Source: Methanoculleus methanifontis (GTDB lineage Archaea > Halobacteriota > Methanomicrobia > Methanomicrobiales > Methanoculleaceae). From it: a stretch of 64,000 nt of DNA. Positions 36,874 to 45,740 of this stretch are shown one piece after another; the stretch's first letter is position 1, and each line of letters opens with the position of its first letter. The stretch covers positions 1-64,000 of the forward strand of contig NZ_VCYI01000006.1 of NCBI RefSeq assembly GCF_030464365.1, given 5' to 3'. The notes beneath the pieces are model-generated. The model was not told where the DNA came from. It was given only the letters and a program-made list of their open reading frames with translations, and did no database searches. Made by a program: the position numbers and the translations under genes.

Positions 36874-38115
36874 CTACACCCACTCCGCTCTTCTGAATTC
36901 GTCCTCTCTTCCCATGACCATCGTGGCGTCGACCCCGACCTTCACGTTCGTCCCGTCACCCAGCCGCGTCGGATCGAGCGACGAACCCCGGGCGCCGGTG
37001 ACGACCATGATATCGGTGTCGCCCCGAACTCTCGTCGCGATCGCGTATTCGACGTCGTGGGGATCGTGGATGTCGATATCCTCGTCCACCACCACGACAT
37101 GTTTGAGGGACGTATGGGCGGCAAACGCCGCCATGATGGCGTTCTTCGCGTCTCCCTGCGTGTTCTTCCGGATCTGCACCACCCCGTGGAGGTAGCCGGC
37201 GCCACCCTTCGTGAGGAGGACGTCTCTGACCGTCGTCACCTCGCCCACGGCGCGGTAGATCTTCGGCTCGTACGGCGCTCCCATCAGGAGTTTGTGCTCG
37301 TCGCCGGCCGGGAGGATGCCGTGGTAGATGGGGTCCTCCTTGCAGTACATCTTCGTGAACTCGATCACGTGCTGCTGGCGCACGGGGTCGTAGGTTCCGG
37401 TGATGTCGACGAACGGCCCTTCCGTCGCTTTTTCGGCACTGATGTAGCCTTCGAGGACGAACTCGGCGTCGGGAACCCGAACGCCGTTCTCGCACTCCCG
37501 CACGGCGAGTTCCCCGCCCATCAGTTCCGCAGCGTAGGCGAGTTCCGTCCCCTGCGGGACGCGGGTGCAGGCGGCGAACGTCACCAGCGGATGGGTGCCG
37601 ACGGTGATGGCGACCGGGAGTTTCTCCCCTTTGGCGAGCGCCTCTTTGAGGAGGGTATGGGTGTGCCGGCCTTCCACCAGGCGGGCGACGACTCTTCCGT
37701 CGTCGAGGACCATCATCCGGTGGATGGAGGCGTTTTCGACGCCGTCGTAGCGCGAGAAGACGATCCCGGAGGTGAAGTAGCGCCCGGCGTCGCCGGGGAA
37801 GTGCTTCATGACCGGGAGGCGGGAGAGGTCGGCGGGGATGCCGCCCTCAAGCCGTCCGGCATCCACGACGCGGCCGTTGTAGGTCATGCCCGCGAGGTGT
37901 CCGACGAGGTCGCGCTCCTCGACGCCGAGCGCCGCTGCAAGCGATCGGCGGTCGGAGAGGAGGTTCATCACCCCCCGGCGGCCGTCGAGGTCGTGGAAGA
38001 AGAGGATCTTGTCTGTCCGGCTCGCCATACGGGGAGCCTCGTAGACGGTCGAGCAGGGGCGCTCGATCTCCTCGACCCGGCCCTGATCCCGCATCAGTTC
38101 GATAAATTTACGCAT
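36874..38115 (-). CDS. UbiD-family decarboxylase, probable anhydromevalonate phosphate decarboxylase
   Basis: 413 residues of the UbiD family (KILFFHDLDGRRGVMNLLSD, GTDL-like region HPLVTFAACTRVPQGTELAY, GTYDPVRQQHVIEFTKMYC, HGILPAGDEHKLLMGAP, ESDIDIHD-like VDEDIDIHDPHDVEYAIATR). These enzymes use prenylated FMN. In archaea this branch makes isopentenyl phosphate from anhydromevalonate phosphate. The gene lies between ubiX, which makes the cofactor and overlaps it by 8 bases, and the dehydratase, which makes the substrate. The context makes the specific assignment likely. Confidence 0.88.
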   Translation of the reverse strand: MRKFIELMRDQGRVEEIERPCSTVYEAPRMASRTDKILFFHDLDGRRGVMNLLSDRRSLAAALGVEERDLVGHLAGMTYNGRVVDAGRLEGGIPADLSRLPVMKHFPGDAGRYFTSGIVFSRYDGVENASIHRMMVLDDGRVVARLVEGRHTHTLLKEALAKGEKLPVAITVGTHPLVTFAACTRVPQGTELAYAAELMGGELAVRECENGVRVPDAEFVLEGYISAEKATEGPFVDITGTYDPVRQQHVIEFTKMYCKEDPIYHGILPAGDEHKLLMGAPYEPKIYRAVGEVTTVRDVLLTKGGAGYLHGVVQIRKNTQGDAKNAIMAAFAAHTSLKHVVVVDEDIDIHDPHDVEYAIATRVRGDTDIMVVTGARGSSLDPTRLGDGTNVKVGVDATMVMGREDEFRRAEWV

Positions 38116-38662
38116 CGTATCCGCTCCATCGGGTTCCGAGGTCGTGGTCGACCCCCATGTGGTCGAGCACCCGGGCCACCACCATATCGACGAGGTCGTC
38201 GATGGTCTGCGGGTGCTGGTAGAAGGGAGGGCTTGCGACCATCACGGTCGCGCCGGCCTCGTCGGCGGCAAGCATGTTTTTAAGGTGGATCCGGGAGAGC
38301 GGCATCTCCCGCAGCAGAAGGAGGAGCGGGCGCTTCTCCTTGAGGCAGACGTCCGCCGCCCGGGTGATCAGGTTGTCGGCGAACCCGTTGCTGACGGCGG
38401 CAAGCGTCTTCATGCTGCAGGGCACGATCGCCATCCCGTCGTAGCGAAACGAGCCGCTCGCGATATCGGCCGCGAGGTCGCTGTTCTCGGCGTATATGGC
38501 ATCGAACCCTTCAAGGTTCACGCCTTCGATCCCGGCTATCTGCCGGGCGGTATCGGAGATGACGATGTGCACCGTTGAGTTATCGCAGAGCACCTCGAGC
38601 AGGCGGCGTGCGTAGACGATCCCGCTTGCCCCGGTGACCCCGACGACGAATTCCTTCTTCAT
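38108..38662 (-). CDS. ubiX: Flavin prenyltransferase UbiX
   Basis: 184 residues starting MKKEFVVGVTGASGIVYARR, the flavin-binding N-terminus of UbiX. Other hallmarks are FRYDGMAIVPCSMKTLAAVS and LLLREMPLSRIHLKNMLAAD, then GATVMVASPPFYQHPQTIDD. The enzyme prenylates FMN to make the cofactor needed by UbiD-type decarboxylases, one of which is encoded next with an 8-base overlap. First gene of a three-gene set for the lower mevalonate route. Confidence 0.95.
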   Translation of the reverse strand: MKKEFVVGVTGASGIVYARRLLEVLCDNSTVHIVISDTARQIAGIEGVNLEGFDAIYAENSDLAADIASGSFRYDGMAIVPCSMKTLAAVSNGFADNLITRAADVCLKEKRPLLLLLREMPLSRIHLKNMLAADEAGATVMVASPPFYQHPQTIDDLVDMVVARVLDHMGVDHDLGTRWSGYDA

Positions 38663-38676
38663 ATATTCCCTATACG

Positions 38677-39885
38677 TTATGTCACTACGAGTTTATCCTG
38701 TTTTGTCGCCCGCTTCACCCGGAGCACCTCTGTTGCCGCCTGCTCCACGGTGTCCCGGTGCTCCTCTACGGTGTAGACGCCGAGGCGCCACTGCTGTCGC
38801 CGGGTGTCGTTCAGGGTATTGATGAGGGGGGAGACCTCCTCGATCTCCACCATCGCGTGACTGTTCCTGACCCGGACCTCCATCGAGAGCGCCCGGGGGA
38901 GCCGGGGGATATCGACGAGAACCTCGTCCTCCGTGACCCCGGCGGTCTCGGCGATCTCGCGGGCGATCTCCCGTTCCCGGGCGGGGCCGAGTTCCTGGCG
39001 GAGGGCTGCGGCGTTCACCCGGTCTTCGCCGATATACAGCGCCCGCTTGTAGAGGTCCCGGGCGTAGACCCGGCGGGCGAGGTCGCGGGTAATTTCGCAG
39101 GAAGAGTGCTTCAGCCGCTCCATGCAGGCGGCGTCATCCATCCGCATCAGTTCGTGTGCGTCCGTGCCCGGGGTGTTCTGCACCTCCTCGCGGAGGGCGT
39201 GGACGAACATGCTCGTCGCGATCCGGCTCACGTGGTGGAAGTAGACCGCCGGGCGCATCAGCGTCCGGGCGATGAGGAGCGACTCGGCGGCGTTGATCCC
39301 GCCTTCGTGCAGGGCGATGCCCGATTCGGTGAAAATGGTGCTCCGGATAAGCCGGTGGGCGTCGACCGTCCCGTAGGGGACGCCGGTGTAGTGGGCGTCC
39401 CGCATCAGGTAGTCCATCCGGTCGACGTCCAGGCTCCCGTGGATGATGCTCGCGAGGCGGTGCTTCCCTGAAACGACGGCGCAGACCTCGGCGGGGTCGA
39501 GCCCCGCCTCTTCGAGGATCCCGGCGGTCGCTCCCTCGCGGACCAGACGATCGATCTGGTGGTGGCTCCTCCCCGTGAACTCCTCCATCACCGGTTCGGT
39601 GACGTGGGAGAAGGGGCCGTGGCCGATGTCGTGGAGGAGGGCGGCCGTGGTGACGAGTTTCGTCTCGTCCCTATCAAGCCCGAGCTGGCCCGACATCAGG
39701 CCCGCAAGATGCATCGTCCCGAGCGAGTGCTCGAACCGGGTATGGTTTGCCCCGGGGTAGACGAGGTTTGCAAACCCGAGCTGGGTGACGTGCCGGAGCC
39801 GCTGGACGACCTCCGAGTCGAGCAGCCGGAGCGCGAGCGCGTCCGCCTCGACGTAGCCGTGCACCGGATCTTTGATGATCTTCAT
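38677..39885 (-). CDS. HD-domain phosphohydrolase (dNTPase-like)
   Basis: About 402 residues from the ATG at 39885 (MKIIKDPVHGYVEADALALR). It has VQRLRHVTQLGFANLVYPGA, NHTRFEHSLGTMHLAG, LLHDIGHGPFSHVTE and LDVDRMDYLMRDAHYTG. This is the SAMHD1/dGTPase-like HD family that cleaves nucleotides. The metal ligands His, His-Asp and Asp are present. The upstream in-frame extension is Pro/Arg-rich and rejected; CTTTATC about 30 bases upstream suggests a nearly leaderless transcript. Confidence 0.9.
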   Translation of the reverse strand: MKIIKDPVHGYVEADALALRLLDSEVVQRLRHVTQLGFANLVYPGANHTRFEHSLGTMHLAGLMSGQLGLDRDETKLVTTAALLHDIGHGPFSHVTEPVMEEFTGRSHHQIDRLVREGATAGILEEAGLDPAEVCAVVSGKHRLASIIHGSLDVDRMDYLMRDAHYTGVPYGTVDAHRLIRSTIFTESGIALHEGGINAAESLLIARTLMRPAVYFHHVSRIATSMFVHALREEVQNTPGTDAHELMRMDDAACMERLKHSSCEITRDLARRVYARDLYKRALYIGEDRVNAAALRQELGPAREREIAREIAETAGVTEDEVLVDIPRLPRALSMEVRVRNSHAMVEIEEVSPLINTLNDTRRQQWRLGVYTVEEHRDTVEQAATEVLRVKRATKQDKLVVT

Positions 39886-40927
39886 CGATTCTGTTAAGAT
39901 TCTTGGGAGATGGAAGATAAAGGTATTTGAAGGCGCGCGGCGTGCGGGGCAGTTTCTTTTGGGAGGAGCGGGGTGTGGGTGCGGGGGTGGAGCGCTCAGG
40001 CGGCGGGGCGGGGGGGGTCTCGCCCTCCCGAAGATCTCCGATCTTCTCAAACTCCACCCTCCAGGCCAGTCGTTCTGCCCATGAGAGAGGTGGGCCGATT
40101 GGTGGCGATACGCCCTGCCATAAATGGTCGTCCCCTGACCAGCACCGCAACGCTGATTGCCGGGAACCGTGTCGGTGAGGCACTACATTCCAATGGCTAT
40201 TGCAATCATTGGGAGCAGAGTGTGGGAACAGAGAGTCAGGGTTTCCAGGGATGGTTACCTACCGTTTATCACGATGGAGGATGCGGCGGAGAGGGGAGAT
40301 TGAGTTATAAAAAACCATACTGAGTTTCCATCTGTCTACAAGTGTCAACACAGCGAAATTTCAGGGCAATAATGGAGTTCGCTCCCAAGCCATACCACAG
40401 ATTAGGCCCGGGAACCCCTCCACAAACTAAGGATCTAACGTCATGTCCAGCGTTTTTCAACCGCTTTTGACACTCTGATAGTACATGTTCCTCTGAATGC
40501 TTGCTCACAAACACTCAAAAGGACGATGTAGTGTTGTGAGGTATTGTTATTAAATCTTACCCCATCGGACAGGATCAGGTCATTCTGAAAAGTCATTCTA
40601 ATGGACAATGATCTCGTCGCGCTTGAAGAATTAAATACTCGTTACTCTTTATATATTGATCGTCCCGATGATTGCCACAGCATGAGGGATAGCATAGCCA
40701 TACGAACGAAACTAAGGAGATACGTCATGTACAGAGAATTTGAGTTACGGATTCTTTGGATCTTCAGGATCCGCTACGTGATCTACCGCCAAGCGAGCTG
40801 AGACCAGAGTATCAGAAACCCGCCTCAGATGGTTCCACAGGCCAACTGAGGCAAATCTTCAGGAATGAAGTTAATGCATTAATTGTAACTTAAGATTAGA
40901 AAGTTATTTGCCATCGTTCACAGGCCA
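39886..40927. other. Gene-poor, partly AT-rich spacer
   Basis: About 1 kb without a convincing gene. The first 150 bases are G-rich; from about 40300 onward the composition is clearly more AT-rich than the surroundings, which suggests inserted or decaying DNA. A Cys-containing frame on the minus strand (40305-40514) and the frame at 40601-40801 are the only candidates, both weak. Confidence 0.5.
40601..40801 (+). CDS. Doubtful short gene in AT-rich spacer
   Basis: A 66-codon frame with no recognisable family. Within it, an ATG at 40727 has a strong ribosome site (AAGGAGAT, 40714-40721) and would give a 24-residue basic peptide (MYREFELRILWIFRIRYVIY then RQAS). TTTATATATTG at about 40638-40648 could be its TATA box. 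The promoter plus ribosome site make the short peptide the better guess. Confidence 0.25.
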   Translation: MDNDLVALEELNTRYSLYIDRPDDCHSMRDSIAIRTKLRRYVMYREFELRILWIFRIRYVIYRQAS

Positions 40928-41257
40928 CTACTTTTCCTCTTGTATCTCGGACCCGGCAACTATTATCGATATCCTATCCATCCGAACCTGCAATTTCTTG
41001 ACCACCTCCAATCCCTTCTTCAACAGGATGTTTTCACTCACCAGGCTCGTCAGGATCTCCGAGTGGGCCTGCATCCGTTGTCGGAACTCCGATTGAATCT
41101 CTCACACCTCCGCTGGGGCCATCACCGTAAGCTGCGGATCCGACACTGGTAGCAGTCCTCGATTTCTGCCTTGGAGTATAGCCAGCCTTTGTTCATAGTG
41201 ATCCCGCTGGTCGAGGCCGGCCACTGTGAGATTACACACTTCCAGAGATCCAAACAT
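40928..41257 (-). pseudogene. Gene interrupted by an in-frame TGA, unknown family
   Basis: From an ATG at 41257 the minus strand reads MFGSLEVCNLTVAGLDQRDH, YEQRLAILQGRNRGLLPVSD and PQLTVMAPAEV, then a TGA at codon 52 (41104-41102). It continues in the same frame EIQSEFRQRMQAHSEILTSL, VSENILLKKGLEVVKKLQVR and MDRISIIVAGSEIQEEK to TAG. Both parts look coding and helical, with a coiled-coil-like second half. A single CGA-to-TGA change would explain the stop. No family recognised. Confidence 0.5.
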
Positions 41258-41323
41258 GACCCGTCAGCCACAACAACTGAAACCGTTAACCCCCCGGACA
41301 CCCCACATACATGACATTCAGCC

Positions 41324-42226
41324 ATGATCACCTTCCTCTCCGGCGGAGCCGGGACGCCTGCGCTCATCCGGGGCGTCCGCCAGATCCTCTACGACAGCGA
41401 GATCGCCGTGGTCGCGAATACCGCCGAGGACCTCCGGGTATCGGGCGGCCACTGTGCGCCCGACATCGACACCGCCGTCTTCCTCTTTGCCGGCATCCTC
41501 GATACCAACCGGTGGTGGGGGATCAAGGGCGACACCTACACCACCCACAACTACCTCCCGAAGGTGGCGGGCGGCGAACCCTTCCCGGTCGGCGACCGTG
41601 CCCGGGCGGTCCAGATCGCCCGGGCGGCGCTCCTCCGCCAGGGCCTGACCCTGACCGGGGCGGTGCGGGCGCAGTGCCGCTCGCTCAACATCGGGGCGAC
41701 CGTCCTCCCGATGACCGACGGCGACGCCGCCCTCTTCGTCGACACCGGCACCGAACGCCTGGCGCTCCTCGAGTACCGGATGGCCGCCGATCCCGGGACG
41801 GAGGTCCGAGAACTCGTCGGACCAGAACCCCCGGCGGTCACGGACGGGGTGCGGGCGGCGATCGAGGAAAGCGACGCCGTCGTGATCGGCCCCGCGAACC
41901 CGGCGGCGAGCATCCTCCCCATCCTCGGCTGCGCCGGGATGCGGGACCTCCTCCGTGAGAAGTTCGTCGTCGCGGTCTCGCCGTTTTCGGGCGGCGTCGC
42001 GCCGGACAAAAAGGACGCCGCCCTCATGTACGCCGTCGGAGAAACCCCCACCGCTGCCGCGGTCTCCCGGCTGTATGAGGATATCGTCGACGTCTTCGTC
42101 CAGGACATCCACGACCCCGACGACGTCCCCGGATCGCTCCGCCTCGAGACGCGTCTTTTACACGAGCGGCAGGCCGAATCGCTCGCGTGGGACATCATGG
42201 CGGTCATCCGCCACGCTGTTTCGTGA
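41324..42226 (+). CDS. cofD: CofD-like 2-phospho-L-lactate transferase (paralogue 1)
   Basis: 300 residues with MITFLSGGAGTPALIRGVRQ, NTAEDLRVSGGHCAPDIDTA and [20 protein letters not shown], then [17 protein letters not shown] and VVIGPANPAASILPIL. This is the CofD family, which joins the phospholactate (or related) moiety to the deazaflavin Fo in coenzyme F420 synthesis. A close paralogue lies 300 bases downstream in the same orientation. Which copy makes F420, and whether they differ in substrate, is not visible from the motifs. Confidence 0.9.
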   Translation: MITFLSGGAGTPALIRGVRQILYDSEIAVVANTAEDLRVSGGHCAPDIDTAVFLFAGILDTNRWWGIKGDTYTTHNYLPKVAGGEPFPVGDRARAVQIARAALLRQGLTLTGAVRAQCRSLNIGATVLPMTDGDAALFVDTGTERLALLEYRMAADPGTEVRELVGPEPPAVTDGVRAAIEESDAVVIGPANPAASILPILGCAGMRDLLREKFVVAVSPFSGGVAPDKKDAALMYAVGETPTAAAVSRLYEDIVDVFVQDIHDPDDVPGSLRLETRLLHERQAESLAWDIMAVIRHAVS

Positions 42227-42288
42227 AAAACAGTCCTGTAGGAGAACGGGTTCTATACACCTCGCCGTTATCCGCCCCTCCTCTGTAT

Positions 42289-42360
42289 CTCACGCGAAGG
42301 CGCGAAGTCTGTGTGGTTGTTGGCAACCTTCCTTCGCGTTCTTCGCGTCTTCGCGCGAGG
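42289..42360. repeat. TTCGCG-rich inverted repeat (copy 3)
   Basis: CTCACGCGAAGGCGCGAAG (42289-42307) faces CTTCGCGTTCTTCGCGTCTT then CGCGCGAGG (42332-42360). The same element type as at 19456 and 35529, here between the two cofD paralogues. The rest of the spacer (42361-42528) shows no gene; GAAAATTCATATACGG near 42488 may be the TATA region of the second cofD. Confidence 0.6.
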
Positions 42361-42528
42361 CCATGCGGCTTGCGACGCATCACTGATTCACGCGAAACCG
42401 CATCGTCGTCCGGGCGAGCAGGAGTGTCATGCGTGGCAATTCTCTGGAACCCGAAAAATCCGCCCCGAACCGTCCCGCCCGATTTGGGAAAATTCATATA
42501 CGGATGCACTTGATACGCTAATTATCCT

Positions 42529-43431
42529 ATGATAACCTTCTTCTCGGGCGGGACCGGAACCCCGAAACTCCTCCGCGGAATGCGGGAGCTGCTGGACGAG
42601 CGGGATATCACGGTCGTCGTCAACACGGCCGAGGACACCTGGCTCTCCGGCAACCACCTCTCGCCAGACATTGATACGGTCATGTACCTCTTTGCGGGCA
42701 TCCTCGACACCAACCGGTGGTGGGGGATCAAGAGCGACTCCTACATCACCCACGACCTCCTCGCACGGCTCGGCATCGAAGAGTACATCGCCGTCGGCGA
42801 CCAGGATAGGGCGGTTCACGCAGCACGGGGAGAGATGCTCAGGAGCGGCATGCAACTGACGGAGATTACCCGGGCGCTCTGCCGGACGCTAGGCATCCGG
42901 GCGACCGTCCTCCCGATGACCGACTCCGCCGTGACCACCTACGTCCGGACGCCCCGGGGCGAGATACACTTCCAGGAATACTGGGTGAAACACCGCGGCG
43001 ATGTGACGATCGACGGCGTCGTCCGCCGGTCCCGCCAGCCGCCGGCCGCGACCCGCGAGGTGATCGAGGCGATCGAGGAAAGCGACGCCGTGGTGATCGG
43101 GCCGAGCAACCCGGTCACGAGCATATCCCCGATCCTCGAGTGCGCCGGGGTGCGGGAGGCGCTCCGCCGGCAGAACGTCATCGCGGTCAGCCCGTTCATC
43201 GGCGATACGCCGGTCAGCGGCCCGGCGGCGGCCCTGATGCAGGCGTTCGGAAAAGAGCCATCGTCCGCCGGAACCTACGGTCTCTACGAGGACTTCGTGG
43301 ACGTCTTCATCCAGGACACCCGCGACCCGGTCGAACTCGAAGGGGCGCTGCGCCAGGACACCCTCATGGTCAACAGGGGCAAGAGCCTGGATCTTGCAAA
43401 GAGCATCCTGACCCTGATCTACGGGTGCTGA
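42529..43431 (+). CDS. cofD: CofD-like 2-phospho-L-lactate transferase (paralogue 2)
   Basis: 300 residues, the same length as paralogue 1 and similar throughout: [77 protein letters not shown] and [20 protein letters not shown]. The key GGxGTP and DxDT segments are intact. The two genes clearly arose by tandem duplication. This copy looks closer to the GTPKLLRG consensus I know for CofD, so it is the more likely F420 enzyme, though that is a guess. Confidence 0.92.
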   Translation: MITFFSGGTGTPKLLRGMRELLDERDITVVVNTAEDTWLSGNHLSPDIDTVMYLFAGILDTNRWWGIKSDSYITHDLLARLGIEEYIAVGDQDRAVHAARGEMLRSGMQLTEITRALCRTLGIRATVLPMTDSAVTTYVRTPRGEIHFQEYWVKHRGDVTIDGVVRRSRQPPAATREVIEAIEESDAVVIGPSNPVTSISPILECAGVREALRRQNVIAVSPFIGDTPVSGPAAALMQAFGKEPSSAGTYGLYEDFVDVFIQDTRDPVELEGALRQDTLMVNRGKSLDLAKSILTLIYGC

Positions 43432-43440
43432 GAAAACCCC

Positions 43441-43830
43441 TCACTCTTTCTTCTGCTTCTCCCGGTAGTCCTCTATCGCCGCGTGGAGCGCGTCCGCCGC
43501 CAGATTCGAGCAGTGCATCTTTTTGGGCGGCAGCCCCTCGAGTTCGGTCGCGACATCGTCGCGGGTGATCTTCAGCGCCTCGTCGAGCGTCTTACCCCTG
43601 GCCATGTCGGTCACCATGCTGCTCGTCGCGATCGCCGACCCGCACCCGAACGTCCGGAACTTGATATTCTCGATGACGTCGTCCCTGACCGTGATGAAGA
43701 TCTCCATGATATCCCCGCAGACGGGGTTGCCGACCTTGCCGTAACCGTCCGGGTTCTCGATCACCCCGACGTTGTGCGGGTTCATGAAGTGCTCCATCAC
43801 TTTCTGGCTGTATCCGATCTGGTCCGCCAT
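43441..43830 (-). CDS. IscU/NifU-type iron-sulfur scaffold
   Basis: 129 residues with YSQKVMEHFMNPHNVGVIEN, GYGKVGNPVCGDIMEIFI, FRTFGCGSAIATSSM and MHCSNLAADALHAAIEDY. The three scaffold cysteines are Cys38, Cys63 and Cys107. It assembles Fe-S clusters and passes them to target proteins. The cysteine desulfurase is not adjacent. DsrE and TusA-like genes lie upstream on the same strand, giving a small sulfur-handling group. Confidence 0.95.
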   Translation of the reverse strand: MADQIGYSQKVMEHFMNPHNVGVIENPDGYGKVGNPVCGDIMEIFITVRDDVIENIKFRTFGCGSAIATSSMVTDMARGKTLDEALKITRDDVATELEGLPPKKMHCSNLAADALHAAIEDYREKQKKE

Positions 43831-43979
43831 TGTTCCACCTACAGCGGTATAATAGCCCGCAGGCGTTTAACTGTTTCTTCGACGGTCCTGGTGATCGGGA
43901 GTCGGCCGGGAGAAACGGAGGGGGGCGTGGCCGGTCAGGCAGGCCCCTTCCCCGTAACCCGTCGAGACACCCGCCCTCG

Positions 43980-44339
43980 CTAGAACGTGACGACCGCTTC
44001 GGCGTCGACCGCGAGGTCGTTAAAGGTGACTGCTCCCACGACCTCCCCCTCCTTGATGAAGTCGGGATCTTCCATGCCGAGGAGCCGGGAACTCTGCTCG
44101 CAGATGTAGATCTTCACCCCCGCGGATATCGCCTGCTGCATGATCTCGGAGAGAGGCGGGAAGTTTCCAACCTGGATCTCCTCCGCCGCGCCCTTCACGA
44201 CGACCGTCACCCCTCTGATCATGAAGTAGATATCAGCGTCCATATCCATGCTTCGCGCCGTCATCGCGAGCAAGAACGGCGCATACAACCGCTCGGGTGT
44301 GTCGGTGCCGCTGGTCTGGAGATACAGTATCCGTGCCAT
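43980..44339 (-). CDS. DsrE-family protein
   Basis: 119 residues starting MARILYLQTSGTDTPERLYA, with DADIYFMIRGVTVVVKGAAE and GVKIYICEQSSRLLGM. This is the DsrE/DsrF fold, often with a single Cys that carries persulfide; here the Cys in IYICEQ is in the usual place. GGAGGT lies 7 bases before the ATG at 44339. It lies between genes for a TusA-like protein and IscU, suggesting sulfur transfer. Confidence 0.8.
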   Translation of the reverse strand: MARILYLQTSGTDTPERLYAPFLLAMTARSMDMDADIYFMIRGVTVVVKGAAEEIQVGNFPPLSEIMQQAISAGVKIYICEQSSRLLGMEDPDFIKEGEVVGAVTFNDLAVDAEAVVTF

Positions 44340-44397
44340 ACGCTTCAACCTCCTTTCCGCCGGCGAACGCGGTCATCACCTTTTTTTCTCCGGCCGG

Positions 44398-44646
44398 TCA
44401 CGGTGCTTTTGCCGCCGGTGTCGCTCCCTTGCGCACGATGAAGGTCGTCACGCCGCTCGCGACGTGCTCTTCCTCGATCTTATGCCCGCTCTCATTGACC
44501 CAGGACCTGACCATCTCGACAAGGTCGCGCCTATCGGCCGTCACCTGAAGAACCTGCCCTTTCTCGAGCACCTCCATCTCCCCCTCGATCAGGAGCATGG
44601 GCGACTGGCAGGTACCGACACAGTTTATCGTCCTATCCGCGTACAT
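44398..44646 (-). CDS. TusA/SirA-like sulfurtransferase with modified Cys motif
   Basis: 82 residues, MYADRTINCVGTCQSPMLLI followed by EGEMEVLEKGQVLQVTADRR. The fold pattern is TusA, but the usual CPxP reads CQSP, and an extra Cys precedes it (CVGTC). GAGGTGAG lies just before the ATG at 44646. It is the first gene of the tusA-dsrE-iscU group. The motif change may alter partner choice or allow metal binding. Confidence 0.75.
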   Translation of the reverse strand: MYADRTINCVGTCQSPMLLIEGEMEVLEKGQVLQVTADRRDLVEMVRSWVNESGHKIEEEHVASGVTTFIVRKGATPAAKAP

Positions 44647-45016
44647 CAGTCTCACCTCACTTCATCTTCCGGATGGAACCGTTTACGGCTCCGCAACCCT
44701 TCTCGAACCTCACGCCCTCGTGCCCCACCCGGTCTGCCCGATGCAGGCCACGACCGCCGCAGGTTCTCTCTCCAGCCCCATTGCCGTGCCTCTTGTTGCG
44801 GGCGCGCGTGGGATCCAGGGCCCCGCAACCCGTCCGCAGTACACCCCCGGGAGCACCGGATGCTGTCCCATCCCATATAAGCGTTCCTTCGCGGGTGCCG
44901 GCGGTAACGAGCGGTAACGGATGGTTCCTATGCCCCGGTGAGCGGATCAGAAAAGTTATACTCCACCTCCTGCCACCTACCATCATCGGAGAAGACCGAT
45001 TGTACGGAGGATACCG
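44647..45016. other. Spacer without a supported gene
   Basis: About 370 bases. Frames on both strands exist but their translations are Pro/Arg/Gly-rich and resemble no protein family I know. AAAAGTTATACTCC near 44950-44965 may be the TATA box of the HEAT gene at 45017; CCCATATAAGCG near 44871 is on the other side and could serve the minus-strand sulfur genes only from a distance. Confidence 0.4.
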
Positions 45017-45457
45017 ATGGGACTGTGGAACCGGTTTGGACGCAAGAAGGGGGAGGAAACGGATGCATCAGCCGATGCTGAGGAGGAAACCCGGGTAGCG
45101 GGGCTCGCTCTCTCGCTTGAGAGCGAGGATATCGTAGCCCGGTGGAGAGCAGTTCGGGCGCTCGGGGAGATCGGGGAACCAGCGGTGCTCCCGCTGATGA
45201 AAGGGCTCGGCGACGAGGACTGGTGCGTCCGGCGGGAAGCGGCGGCCGGCCTCGGCCGGGTGGGCCCGGCGGCGATCCCGCATCTCATCGGAACGTTCGC
45301 AAACGCGGACGACGCCATGCGTCAGGACGCCGTCCGGGCGCTCCGGTCGCTCGGGAACCCGGCGGTGGATGCCCTGAAGGAGGCGGCGCACCACGGGGAC
45401 GCGGCCGTCCGTTCCGGGGCGCTGGAGGTGATAAAGGCGCGAGGGGACCTCACCTGA
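45017..45457 (+). CDS. HEAT-repeat protein
   Basis: 146 residues. After a charged N-terminus (FGRKKGEETDASADAEEETR) there are about three HEAT units: RWRAVRALGEIGEPAVLPLM, RREAAAGLGRVGPAAIPHLI and RQDAVRALRSLGNPAVDALK. It is the fifth HEAT-repeat gene in the window. It probably binds another protein; no enzymatic residues seen. Confidence 0.82.
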   Translation: MGLWNRFGRKKGEETDASADAEEETRVAGLALSLESEDIVARWRAVRALGEIGEPAVLPLMKGLGDEDWCVRREAAAGLGRVGPAAIPHLIGTFANADDAMRQDAVRALRSLGNPAVDALKEAAHHGDAAVRSGALEVIKARGDLT

Positions 45458-45700
45458 CGGATGCGCTCCGCCCCCCGGCAGATCCCCGGTGTTTTCCGGG
45501 GTAGCGATGGATACGACAGCAGTCCCGGTTCGGGTCGCACATAAAGGGACCATAGACGCGATCCGGCGTAGCCGCAGCCACTCCGGGCCATATGAACCAC
45601 GCGCATTTGTCCCGATAATTTCCCATTTGCCGGAATTTTACCGGCATACTACCAAAAAGGGAAGATATCTCAATCCTTTTTCGATTTGTGGCTGTAATAA

Positions 45701-45715
45701 CCGAAAATATTAAAA
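45701..45715 (+). promoter_or_regulatory. Promoter of the arginine decarboxylase gene
   Basis: CCGAAAATATTAAAA has a BRE-like purine stretch followed by an AT-rich TATA-like core, about 30 bases before the ATG at 45741. A transcript start 25 bases downstream would give a leader of only a few bases. Confidence 0.55.
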
Positions 45716-45740
45716 AATTCAAGCGATAAGAAGATCTCTA

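Noticed and set aside
41102-41104. In-frame TGA as a selenocysteine codon
   Set aside because: No SECIS-like hairpin was recognised and methanogens of this group are not known to me to use selenocysteine. A nonsense mutation is simpler.
44657-44986. Frames in the spacer before the HEAT gene
   Set aside because: Translations on both strands are Pro/Arg/Gly-rich without motif or ribosome site, and they overlap each other in several frames.
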